The notes below the pieces were generated by a model, which saw nothing but the letters and a program-made list of their open reading frames with translations, ran no database searches and had not been told where the DNA came from. This document shows positions 1-5,732 of a stretch of DNA of 7,215 bases, in pieces; positions within the stretch are counted from its first letter, which is position 1; every line of letters starts with the position of its first letter. Source of the stretch: Methanobacteriota archaeon. GTDB lineage: Archaea > Halobacteriota > Methanocellia > Methanocellales > Methanocellaceae. The stretch lies in the NCBI GenBank assembly GCA_023436075.1, contig JAEZKS010000012.1, positions 1-7,215 of the forward strand, given 5' to 3'. Made by a program: the position numbers and the translations under genes.

Positions 1-585
1 GTCTCCGTCCTGCGCGTAGTAGGATGCTTTCTTCACTGGCACGCCGGCCATGGCAGGGCCTTCGATCAGGAATTTGCCCCCCGAAATGTGCATCTTTCGT
101 GCCTCCTCCAGCGGCGTGTTGCCGAGGCCTTCCGAGATCATCCGCAGCCCCTGCTGGTGGAAGTTCTCGCTGCAGAAGATGCCGACGACGAGGGCGATCT
201 TATCTCCGACATGGCGGGCTCCGAACGGGTATAGCTGTGCCTTGCGGAGCGCGTCGATCTGGCACGGGAGCCCAACGTAGGCGACTTTCTCCAGCCCGAG
301 CTCCCGCACCGCATCTTTAAGCCGGAAGAGGCTGGGCGAAAGCGAGTAGACGCTGCCCGCCGACTCGATGATCTCGTCCCGTGTCGTCGCTACACAAGGC
401 TCCGCGGCCCATTCAGCGTCGCCTTTCCTCGTCAGGACCGCTCCGTCGATGCTTCCCGAATCCATCGCGTGGCACAGCAGTGCCGTAGTCGTGCCTCCGT
501 CTTGCCCTGCATTGAGAATCCTGTTGTCGACAGCCCTGGCAGAGCAGACTGACCGGAACCGACCGAAGCCGCCATATTCTGTCAT
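1..585 (-). CDS. frhB: Coenzyme F420-reducing hydrogenase, beta subunit (N-terminal 195 residues; 3' end outside window)
   Basis: FrhB is the flavin- and F420-binding subunit of the cytoplasmic F420-reducing [NiFe] hydrogenase. It takes electrons from the FrhG iron-sulfur chain and passes them as hydride to F420. The visible part begins MTEYGGFGRFRSVCSARA and reads as the FrhB/FdhB family: an AGQDGGTTTALLCHAM block at residues 26-41 belongs to the N-terminal domain, and the family hallmark GLPCQIDALRK (105-115, Cys108) and IFCSEN (136-141, Cys138) begin the second domain. The family is usually near 280 residues, so roughly the last third is cut off by the window edge. The ATG overlaps the frhG stop as ATGA, and GGAGGAG at 594-588 lies just before it, which fixes the start and implies translational coupling. 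Related FdhB or FpoF-like proteins share the fold, but the frhA and frhG neighbours make FrhB the best reading. Confidence 0.93.
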   Translation of the reverse strand, partial: MTEYGGFGRFRSVCSARAVDNRILNAGQDGGTTTALLCHAMDSGSIDGAVLTRKGDAEWAAEPCVATTRDEIIESAGSVYSLSPSLFRLKDAVRELGLEKVAYVGLPCQIDALRKAQLYPFGARHVGDKIALVVGIFCSENFHQQGLRMISEGLGNTPLEEARKMHISGGKFLIEGPAMAGVPVKKASYYAQDGD

Positions 586-1292
586 AACTCCTCCATCATC
601 CTGTCCATGCCCGGCAGCGGCAGGAAGCTGCGTGGGCACTGGGCGTAGCACGCGCCGCATTTCACGCACCTCTCCCAGTCGATACACGGCCGTCCCGCCG
701 GCATGGAAATCGCCTGCGTCGGGCAGGCGAACGCACAGGCGCCGCAGCCGATGCAGAGCGCGTTCTCGACGATGTCCTTCATCAGGTCGCAGCCGCATGC
801 AAATCCGCCTACTTCGTAGGTGGTGAGGTACTTCAGGTAGTCCGTGTCACCGCCAACGTACGCCTTGATCACGTTGTAGGCCATCTCCGGCCCGGGGGGA
901 GATCCGGGCACGAAGGCGTCCACCTTCACCAGCCGGCAGATCGGCAGGAACGACTCGTGTTGCGGCTGCGGCGCCTGGCCGCCGCGGGAGAAGTTGGTGA
1001 TGCACGCCGTCGCCGAACAGCCACCCCAGGCGACCATGTAGCCAGACATCTCCCTTGCCTTGAGCAGGAGATCGACGCTCGCCTTATCCTGCAGACACGG
1101 GGGGCCATCGACGAAAACGAGATCGACCCGTGGAAACTCTGTCACATCTTTCAGAAGCGTCATGTACTCGATGTCCACCATGTCCATCATATCGAGCACC
1201 CGCTCGAAGTTGTCCAGGAACGATATCTCGCAGCCTGAGCATGCGGCGAGGTGCAGATATGCGAACTTCGGCTTGCCTGGAGGCTTATCCAT
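582..1292 (-). CDS. frhG: Coenzyme F420-reducing hydrogenase, gamma (small, iron-sulfur) subunit
   Basis: FrhG is the electron-transfer small subunit (236 residues) that carries electrons from the NiFe site in FrhA to FrhB. The N-terminal hydrogenase small-subunit domain shows CSGCE (Cys18, Cys21), VDGPPC (Asp62, Cys66) and WGGCSATACITN (Cys92, Cys97). In FrhG of Methanothermobacter the proximal cluster is known to use three Cys and one Asp, and Asp62 is a plausible equivalent here. The C-terminus is a 2[4Fe-4S] ferredoxin domain with two CxxCxxCxxxCP motifs, Cys180/183/186/190 and Cys209/212/215/219, as expected for FrhG. I chose the ATG at 1292, not the longer reading from 1343, because MDKPPGKPKFAYLHLAACSGC matches the family start and the extra 17 residues lie inside frhA. 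The start overlaps the frhA stop by 8 bp. The stop overlaps the frhB start by 4 bp. No signal peptide is present, consistent with a cytoplasmic enzyme. Confidence 0.95.
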   Translation of the reverse strand: MDKPPGKPKFAYLHLAACSGCEISFLDNFERVLDMMDMVDIEYMTLLKDVTEFPRVDLVFVDGPPCLQDKASVDLLLKAREMSGYMVAWGGCSATACITNFSRGGQAPQPQHESFLPICRLVKVDAFVPGSPPGPEMAYNVIKAYVGGDTDYLKYLTTYEVGGFACGCDLMKDIVENALCIGCGACAFACPTQAISMPAGRPCIDWERCVKCGACYAQCPRSFLPLPGMDRMMEEL

Positions 1293-2520
1293 AATACGCC
1301 CCCGTCGGCTCGATAATGCGTCGCTCGACGACTTTTCCCTCATGCATCACGATCACATGGGTTGCACAGGATATGCAGGGGTCGTAGCCTCGCATCACCC
1401 ACTGAGCCCACTTGTGATGGAAACCTTCGGTGGCCTTTCCGATGACCGGTATGTTCCACATGGTCGCAGGCCATGCCTTGTACCCTGTGATCCGCCCGTC
1501 CTCGATCCGGGCCATGTGAACGTTCGTGCCTCGCGGTGCCTCATTCACGCCGATGCCCAGCTTGCCTGAGCCCCTGGTCACCGGGACATTGATAGTGCGG
1601 GCACGGGTGTCCAGGCTTTCCAGTATCTGCACCGCCCGTTCCCGACGTATGCTGATCTCCTCCAATCGGGCGCGGTCCAGCGCCATCGTGCCAGTCTCAT
1701 GGCGATTCCTGTATTTGCTCAGCCTTGCCACCGGCCCGACCTCGACCGGCTTCCCGTTCAGCATCGGTATCACGGTGCACGCCTCCGTTCCGACCTCCTC
1801 GCCATAATAGTCGAGCGGCAGGACTTCAGAATAGTCCGGCAGGTATTCGTCGGCGAATACGTCCGACCGGCCGTAGATCAGGTCGGTGGCCATCATGGGG
1901 AAATCATGTGCCCCAAGCCCCGGCGGAACTTCCGCCCGCCCGAACGCGAATTCCATGAACGTCCGCTGCTCTTCCCATACCTCCCGGTATCTCTCCAGCG
2001 ACTCCAGCATGGTCCGTCGCGCCGCCTCGCTGATGTTCTTCGCCATCCCGCCCACCCGGATGTGGGGCGAATGGATCGCTTCGCCACCCACTACGTCGCA
2101 TATGTGCTGCCCGATTTTCCGAAGCGTCTGGATGCGGGCAAGCGCCGCTCGCTGCTCTGCTGGGTCTGTGACAAAGTCAGGCAGGACGAGCACCTGCTGC
2201 AGCGGATGATCATGCAGGTGATTGCCAATGTTGCACAGCTCGCGCAGCTCCAGCCCTGCCCGTGGTGGCGATACGCCGACGGAGCGCTCGACGGCCTCAG
2301 ACGAGGCGGTCGCATGGGTCGGCGGACAGAGTCCGCAGAAACGGCTGGTTGCCACAGGCGCGAACTCCATGGCCCGGCCGACCAGGAACTTCTCGAAGCC
2401 TCTCACCAGCACAAGGCTTAAAAAATGGCCTTTCTTTACGATGCCATTATCATCCACGTCAAGGACAAACTTGCCGTGGCCCTCGTTGCGGGTAGTCGGC
2501 GCTATCGTGATCGTGCCCAA
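1285..2520 (-). CDS. frhA: Coenzyme F420-reducing hydrogenase, alpha (large, NiFe) subunit
   Basis: FrhA is the catalytic large subunit that splits H2 at a NiFe centre (411 residues, close to the family's roughly 405). Both metal-binding motifs are intact. The N-terminal RFCGLCPPTH (60-69) supplies Cys62 and Cys65, and the C-terminal DPCISCATH (380-388) supplies Cys382 and Cys385. The 23 residues after His388 are the usual C-terminal extension, which a maturation endopeptidase removes after nickel insertion. TTRNEGHGK (9-17) is the conserved N-terminal signature. The start is a TTG at 2520. No in-frame ATG exists until residue 51, and the upstream frame closes at a TAG (2568-2566), so TTG is the only usable common start codon that keeps the signature. 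It is the first gene of frhA-frhG-frhB, and no frhD protease gene follows it. It could be a paralogous F420 hydrogenase, not the main one of the cell; the sequence alone cannot say. Confidence 0.95.
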   Translation of the reverse strand: MGTITIAPTTRNEGHGKFVLDVDDNGIVKKGHFLSLVLVRGFEKFLVGRAMEFAPVATSRFCGLCPPTHATASSEAVERSVGVSPPRAGLELRELCNIGNHLHDHPLQQVLVLPDFVTDPAEQRAALARIQTLRKIGQHICDVVGGEAIHSPHIRVGGMAKNISEAARRTMLESLERYREVWEEQRTFMEFAFGRAEVPPGLGAHDFPMMATDLIYGRSDVFADEYLPDYSEVLPLDYYGEEVGTEACTVIPMLNGKPVEVGPVARLSKYRNRHETGTMALDRARLEEISIRRERAVQILESLDTRARTINVPVTRGSGKLGIGVNEAPRGTNVHMARIEDGRITGYKAWPATMWNIPVIGKATEGFHHKWAQWVMRGYDPCISCATHVIVMHEGKVVERRIIEPTGAYYG

Positions 2521-2539
2521 AATGATCGCCCATGGAAGA

Positions 2540-2560
2540 TTCGCAAGCGAATTTATAATA
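2540..2560 (-). promoter_or_regulatory. Probable frhA promoter: TATA box joined to a 12-bp palindrome
   Basis: Reading the minus strand, TATTATAAAT (2560-2551) resembles an archaeal TATA box. Counting about 25 bp downstream puts transcription start near 2528-2533, only about 8-13 nt before the frhA TTG. Immediately downstream and sharing one base with the TATA box is TTCGCAAGCGAA (2540-2551), a perfect inverted repeat (TTCGC-AA-GCGAA). A dyad here could be an operator that blocks TFB/RNA polymerase, but no regulator is identified. No convincing Shine-Dalgarno sequence precedes the TTG, which fits a leaderless or nearly leaderless message. Confidence 0.5.
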
Positions 2561-2623
2561 GCTATCTAATATTATTGGCAAAAGGAAGCACGATGGGCAT
2601 AACGAATGATTAGGATAGGCTCA

Positions 2624-3039
2624 GCGTTGTGGGACACGAAAACACGAAACTACTTTCTATATTAAATCTCGAAATGAATTAAAACTCGGTTAAACCTCTA
2701 ACGGCACTAAAACACTATTAAAAATCGAATGCACTAAAGCACGGCTTTTAAAGCACGAATTAGAGCTCAAATAGCACTAAGACACTAAAACTGTGGTGCG
2801 ATCGTCGCACTACAACTCTGGCTATCATATGCTCCTTTCGACAGGGCCTGTTCAACTGCGTGTACAGTGTATTAGTTGGTGTCTTCATGTCATTAGAGCT
2901 TCTTTCGTGTTTTAAATGCCGTGCTTTTGTGCATTCGATTTTTAATAGTGCCTTCGTGTAGTTAGCGGCTTAACCGTGCTTTAGAGCATTTCGAGCTTTC
3001 ATATAAAAAGAAATTTCGTGATTTCGTGTCCCACGACGC
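2624..3039. repeat. Long imperfect inverted repeat (about 168-bp arms, 81-bp centre) in the thrB-frhA spacer
   Basis: The left arm (2624-2791) and right arm (2873-3039) are reverse complements with small gaps and substitutions along their whole length. The outer ends match as GCGTTGTGGGAC (2624-2635) against GTCCCACGACGC (3028-3039), with one difference. The best block is a perfect 22-bp match between 2713-2734 and 2929-2950. Within each arm a degenerate unit of the form CACTAA or CACGAA recurs, often 8-10 bp apart (for example near 2635, 2643, 2705, 2732, 2751, 2774 and 2783). No open reading frame of note lies inside, and no target-site duplication is visible at the ends. It fills nearly all of the 550-bp gap between the thrB stop and frhA. 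It could be a decayed non-autonomous mobile element (MITE-like), a dispersed intergenic repeat, or a long RNA hairpin in the thrB 3' region. Confidence 0.85.
2793..2813. repeat. Short hairpin in the centre of the long inverted repeat
   Basis: GTGGTGCGA (2793-2801) and TCGCACTAC (2805-2813) pair with a 3-base spacer and one mismatch that would be G-U in plus-strand RNA. The hairpin lies at the left edge of the unpaired centre of the long inverted repeat and is much more GC-rich than the surrounding DNA. Its role is unknown. Confidence 0.55.
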
Positions 3040-3070
3040 AAAGCCGGGACAAAACGTTAACGGGCGGTAG

Positions 3071-3973
3071 CTAATCTGTCTTCCCGCGCCGTGTAACCTG
3101 GACACCTTTGCCAATACCTGTGATGAACGACTCCGACTTCACGCCCGCCTCGTCGAAGCTCTTGCGCATGGCCGCCGCGATGTCGAACGATTTCTCTTCG
3201 GGGCACAACGCGAGCATAGTGGGCCCGGAGCCGCTGATGGCCACGCCGTATGCGCCATTGTCGAGGGCTGCTTTTCGGACGGCATCGTAGCCAGTGATGA
3301 GTGGCGATCGGTAGCGTTCATTGAAAGTATCTGATAACGCCTCACCTATGAGCCATGGGTCTTTCTTGGCGACACCGGCCATGAGCATCGCCGCCTTGCC
3401 GACGTTATGCACCATCTCATGGATTGGCACTTGATGCGGCAAGATGGAACGGGCGTCCCGCGTGTTGACCACTATCTCCGGCAGGATGGCGACGACGCTC
3501 ATCGGCGGCATCTCCAGGTGCTCCACGCGCCGCTCGGAGATGACGGTGAGATCGCCCATGATACACGGAGCCACGTTATCCGCATGCATGATGCCTGCAG
3601 CGGCGACCTCTCCGCGGGCGGCGATCCAGACCAGCTCCCCCTTCGAGTACCCGAGCGAGAACAGTTCGTTGATCGCTACTGCCGTGCCCGCAGCGGGCGC
3701 GGCGCTGCTGCCCAGCCCGCTGCCGGGGCGGATGCCGCTGCGGATAGTGATCTTCACTTTTTTATCCAGCGCCAGCGCGACCAGCCCGGCCGTGTTCTTC
3801 TCCGGCTCGACCGGTATCTCGTGGCTGCCTCGTCCGCGGACGATGATAGACAGGCGGTCTGCCTTTTCCACCTCGATGATGTCGGAGGGGCTCTCCAGCG
3901 CCAGGCCCATGACGTCGAAGCCTGCGCCCAGGTTGGCGGAGGTCGCCGACGCCTTTACCGTGATTGAGTCCAT
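3071..3973 (-). CDS. thrB: Homoserine kinase (GHMP kinase family)
   Basis: ThrB phosphorylates L-homoserine with ATP to O-phosphohomoserine, the substrate of threonine synthase, in the cytoplasm. The 300-residue length is normal for the family. The three GHMP regions are present in order: TSANLGAGFDVMGLAL (11-26) at the N-terminus, the glycine/serine-rich ATP-binding loop PGSGLGSSAA (83-92), and the C-terminal GVAISGSGPTMLAL (243-256). HADNVAPCIMG (130-140) is also typical of homoserine kinases and argues against mevalonate or shikimate kinase. The ATG at 3973 starts directly at the conserved MDSITVKASATSANLG region. The gene begins 19 bp after the apgM stop on the same strand, so the two are probably cotranscribed; no separate promoter is evident. 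No clear ribosome binding site is visible before the ATG. A short T-run follows on the minus strand at 3054-3051, too weak to call a terminator. Confidence 0.93.
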   Translation of the reverse strand: MDSITVKASATSANLGAGFDVMGLALESPSDIIEVEKADRLSIIVRGRGSHEIPVEPEKNTAGLVALALDKKVKITIRSGIRPGSGLGSSAAPAAGTAVAINELFSLGYSKGELVWIAARGEVAAAGIMHADNVAPCIMGDLTVISERRVEHLEMPPMSVVAILPEIVVNTRDARSILPHQVPIHEMVHNVGKAAMLMAGVAKKDPWLIGEALSDTFNERYRSPLITGYDAVRKAALDNGAYGVAISGSGPTMLALCPEEKSFDIAAAMRKSFDEAGVKSESFITGIGKGVQVTRRGKTD

Positions 3974-3992
3974 ATTCGTATGCTCTTGCCGA

Positions 3993-5174
3993 TCAGCCTT
4001 TGATGAAGATGCTCATGAGATCATGGCCCTTGTCGACGAACTGTCCGTCGGCCATGGATTTCTCGTCATACCGCTTATTATTCTTATTATTATATCTTGA
4101 GTCATATATAATATATGGCACAGGGTCGTACGCATGGGTCTTCGTTGCCAGCGGCGTCGGGTGGTCCGGCAGGACCATCAGCCGGAAGTCGCCGAACCGG
4201 CCGAGCCCGTCGACCAGCGGCTTCACGAGCTTCGCGTCCAGGTCCTCGATGGACTTGATCTTGTCAGCAAGCCGGCCCTCGTGAGACATCTCGTCGGGTG
4301 CCTCCACGTGCACGAACACGAAATCGTTGCGCTTCAGGGCGTCCAGCGCATAGCTGGCCTTCGCGCCGTAGTCGGTGTCCAGGTAACCCGTCGCGCCGGG
4401 TACGTCGATCACTTCGAGGCCGGCGAGCACGCCCAGTCCCCGTATCAGGTCGACCGCCGAGATCACGGCCCCATCGAGCCCGAACTTCTCTCGGAACGCC
4501 GGCATGGACGGGGTACGCCCCTGGCCCCATGGCCAGATAGAGTTTGCAGGAGGTTTGCCTTCCGCCACGCGCTTCCTGTTCACCGGGTGATCGGGCAGCA
4601 GCTCGCGGGAGGCTTCGATCAGCCGGATGATCTCGTCACTGCCGTCGCCTCTGGGCAGATGTTCCTTCACCGGCTGCCCTACGACATCATGGGGCGGGGT
4701 GCACTCGATGCTTTGCGGACAGCCGTCGATCACCAGCAGGTGACGATAGCTGATGCCGGGGTAAAACCTGAGCCCTTCCCGGCCCAGCTTCGAGTCGAGA
4801 TAGCGCATCAGCAACTCTGCCTCGACGGTAGAGATGTGGCCGGCACTGTAGTCGACGATCGTCTCGTCGGCCGTGATCAGGTTACAGCGGAACGCCGTGT
4901 CGCCCGGACGGAGCGTCACGCCCATGCTGGCAGCCTCCAGCGGGCCCCGGCCCGTGTAGTATCGCTCCGGGTCATATCCCATGACAGAAAGGTTAGCCAC
5001 GTCGCTCCCGGCCGGGAGATGCCGCACCGTCGTCTGCGCCAGCCCGTAGGTGATCGCCCGGTCAGCGAGGGCGTTCATACAGGGTTTGACAGCGGCCGCC
5101 AGCGGCGTCCTGCCCCCGAGCGCCTCCACGGGATAGTCTGCCATCCCGTCGCCAAGAACTACTGCGTATTTCAT
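3993..5174 (-). CDS. apgM: 2,3-bisphosphoglycerate-independent phosphoglycerate mutase, archaeal type
   Basis: ApgM interconverts 3-phosphoglycerate and 2-phosphoglycerate in glycolysis/gluconeogenesis, using two metal ions and a phosphoserine intermediate of the alkaline phosphatase superfamily. In the 393 residues I see LGDGMAD (7-13) with metal-ligand Asp9, and AGSDVANLSVMGYDP (55-69) with the likely nucleophile Ser57. TGRGPLEAA (74-82) and the metal-binding pairs EAPDEMSHEG (291-300; Asp294, His298) and LPDHPTPLATKTH (335-347; Asp337, His338, His347) follow. The length is normal. The ATG at 5174 gives the standard MKYAVVLGDGMAD start. It is the first gene of a probable apgM-thrB operon. 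Residues 361-370 (YNNKNNKRYD) are an oddly Asn/Lys-rich stretch encoded by AT-rich triplet-like DNA. Members of this family (COG3635) have also been proposed as alternative homoserine kinases in genomes lacking thrB. The adjacent intact thrB makes that role unnecessary here. Confidence 0.93.
   Translation of the reverse strand: MKYAVVLGDGMADYPVEALGGRTPLAAAVKPCMNALADRAITYGLAQTTVRHLPAGSDVANLSVMGYDPERYYTGRGPLEAASMGVTLRPGDTAFRCNLITADETIVDYSAGHISTVEAELLMRYLDSKLGREGLRFYPGISYRHLLVIDGCPQSIECTPPHDVVGQPVKEHLPRGDGSDEIIRLIEASRELLPDHPVNRKRVAEGKPPANSIWPWGQGRTPSMPAFREKFGLDGAVISAVDLIRGLGVLAGLEVIDVPGATGYLDTDYGAKASYALDALKRNDFVFVHVEAPDEMSHEGRLADKIKSIEDLDAKLVKPLVDGLGRFGDFRLMVLPDHPTPLATKTHAYDPVPYIIYDSRYNNKNNKRYDEKSMADGQFVDKGHDLMSIFIKG
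4071..4118. repeat. AT-rich triplet-like low-complexity tract inside apgM
   Basis: On the plus strand, TTATTATTCTTATTATTAT at 4075-4093 is an imperfect TTA/ATT repeat, followed by further A/T-rich sequence (atatataatatat) to about 4115. It stands out in an otherwise GC-rich gene. The frame is kept; the triplet part encodes the Asn/Lys-rich stretch near residues 361-368 of ApgM. It probably arose by replication slippage in a surface loop near the C-terminus. Confidence 0.6.
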
Positions 5175-5212
5175 GATATCCAGTCTGAGTACACTCTGAG
5201 CGGGCTGTATAC

Positions 5213-5223
5213 AAATATATTTA
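5213..5223 (-). promoter_or_regulatory. Probable TATA box of the apgM-thrB operon
   Basis: The minus strand reads TAAATATATTT from 5223 to 5213, a good archaeal TATA match in AT-rich DNA about 40 bp before the apgM ATG. A start site about 25 bp downstream would fall near 5190 and leave a leader of about 16 nt, in which GGAT (5182-5179) could act as a weak ribosome binding site. Confidence 0.5.
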
Positions 5224-5305
5224 GTGGTGGCAGAATCTCATACCGTCCCCGCCTGTCGATCAGCGCTAGAATTGCCGTTCATCGCCACTGTTGAATCGCA
5301 CCTCG

Positions 5306-5327
5306 CGTTTCCGGCGTCCGAGAAACG
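5306..5327. repeat. Strong hairpin beside a TATA-like element
   Basis: CGTTTCCGG (5306-5314), loop CGT, then CCG-A-GAAACG (5318-5327) forms a 9-bp stem with one bulged A. On the plus strand it is followed by TATTTATTT (5328-5336), which on the minus strand reads as an AAATAAATA TATA-like box abutting the stem. It could be an operator for a distal apgM promoter or a plus-strand terminator of an unseen transcript. Neither is demonstrated. Confidence 0.45.
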
Positions 5328-5496
5328 TATTTATTTCCAGCGAGACCAACATAATATATAGTATAGTAAGCGTTTACGATCATAACTAAGTCAATTGTCG
5401 TATGCTTGAACCACAAGCCATCGTCGCTTGCCGATCTACGTTATTATGCCTCGTCTGATGAAAAGGCGCTCGAAATAATCCGGCATACTGCGCGGC

Positions 5497-5512
5497 AAAG
5501 AACTATAAATAC
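5497..5512 (+). promoter_or_regulatory. Candidate TATA box for the surface-protein gene
   Basis: CTATAAATA (5503-5511) preceded by purine-rich AAAGAA (5497-5502, BRE-like) is the best plus-strand archaeal promoter match upstream of the gene. It would start transcription near 5530 and give a leader of about 200 nt. Weaker alternatives are TTTTATTA (5556-5563) and ATTTATTA (5605-5612), so the assignment is tentative. Confidence 0.35.
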
Positions 5513-5580
5513 CTGCCTTGTAAACGTAATTTTAGCATGTGTTAGACCAAAAAACTTTTATTAAGGTAATGACTAATGTA

Positions 5581-5702
5581 AGTCCAATAATCCACAGATG
5601 ATGGATTTATTACTGAGCGATGTCAGGTTCGGCATATGTCGAAGATCCGGCATATGGATTGGTAAAACAAGAGCGTTTTATCAAGGCATGATGTTGCAGC
5701 AT
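5581..5702 (+). promoter_or_regulatory. Cluster of five dyad symmetries in the probable leader of the surface-protein gene
   Basis: Five inverted repeats follow one another. The first pairs AGT..AATAATCCA (5581-5594) with TGGATTTATTACT (5602-5614). The second is TTCGGCATATGTCGAA (5628-5643). The third is ATCC..GGAT (5645-5659), enclosing a second GGCATATG. The fourth is TAAAAC..GTTTTA (5663-5680). The fifth is ATGTTGCAGCAT (5691-5702). The imperfect positions in the second and fifth would be G-U pairs in plus-strand RNA, which favours RNA structure over DNA operators. No known riboswitch family was recognised. Confidence 0.4.
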
Positions 5703-5718
5703 AATGATACACAACCAT

Positions 5719-5727
5719 GGGAGGTTG
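5719..5727 (+). promoter_or_regulatory. Ribosome binding site of the surface-protein gene
   Basis: GGGAGGTTG matches the archaeal anti-Shine-Dalgarno sequence strongly, and its GGAGGT core ends 7 nt before the ATG at 5733. It fixes this start. The ATG at 5717, in another frame, meets a stop after three codons. Confidence 0.85.
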
Positions 5728-5732
5728 AACAA

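Larger units (their letters stand above)
5225..5732. other. Divergent intergenic region between apgM and the surface-protein gene
   Basis: These 508 bases separate two divergently transcribed units. I see no supportable gene: readable frames are short or are extensions of shadow frames, and no tRNA-like fold was recognised. The left part (5225-5330) is GC-rich and contains a strong hairpin. The middle (about 5330-5620) is AT-rich with several TATA-like strings. The right part (5581-5702) holds a run of dyad symmetries before the ribosome binding site of the plus-strand gene. A small RNA cannot be excluded by eye. Confidence 0.6.

Noticed and set aside
1293..1343. Upstream extension of frhG to a start at 1343
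   Set aside because: The extra 17 residues lie within the frhA coding region, and the family start matches the ATG at 1292.
1699..2421. 240-codon plus-strand frame antisense to frhA
   Set aside because: Shadow of frhA, which contains both NiFe-binding motifs.
2624..3039. CRISPR array suggested by repeated short strings
   Set aside because: The units are short, degenerate and irregular, with no constant repeat or uniform spacers, and the region is an inverted repeat.
2624..3039. Complete insertion sequence
   Set aside because: No transposase frame and no target-site duplication are visible at the ends, so only a non-autonomous or non-mobile repeat is supportable.
3407..4100. Two overlapping plus-strand frames antisense to thrB
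   Set aside because: Shadows of thrB, which has all three GHMP kinase motifs.
4134..5294. 386-codon plus-strand reading frame antisense to apgM
   Set aside because: It is the mirror of a GC-rich gene with full catalytic motifs on the other strand; its translation is Arg/His/Val-rich with no recognisable domain.
5240..5300. Short minus-strand frames (11-16 codons) before apgM as a leader peptide
   Set aside because: No ribosome binding site or regulatory-codon pattern was seen; frames this short are expected by chance.
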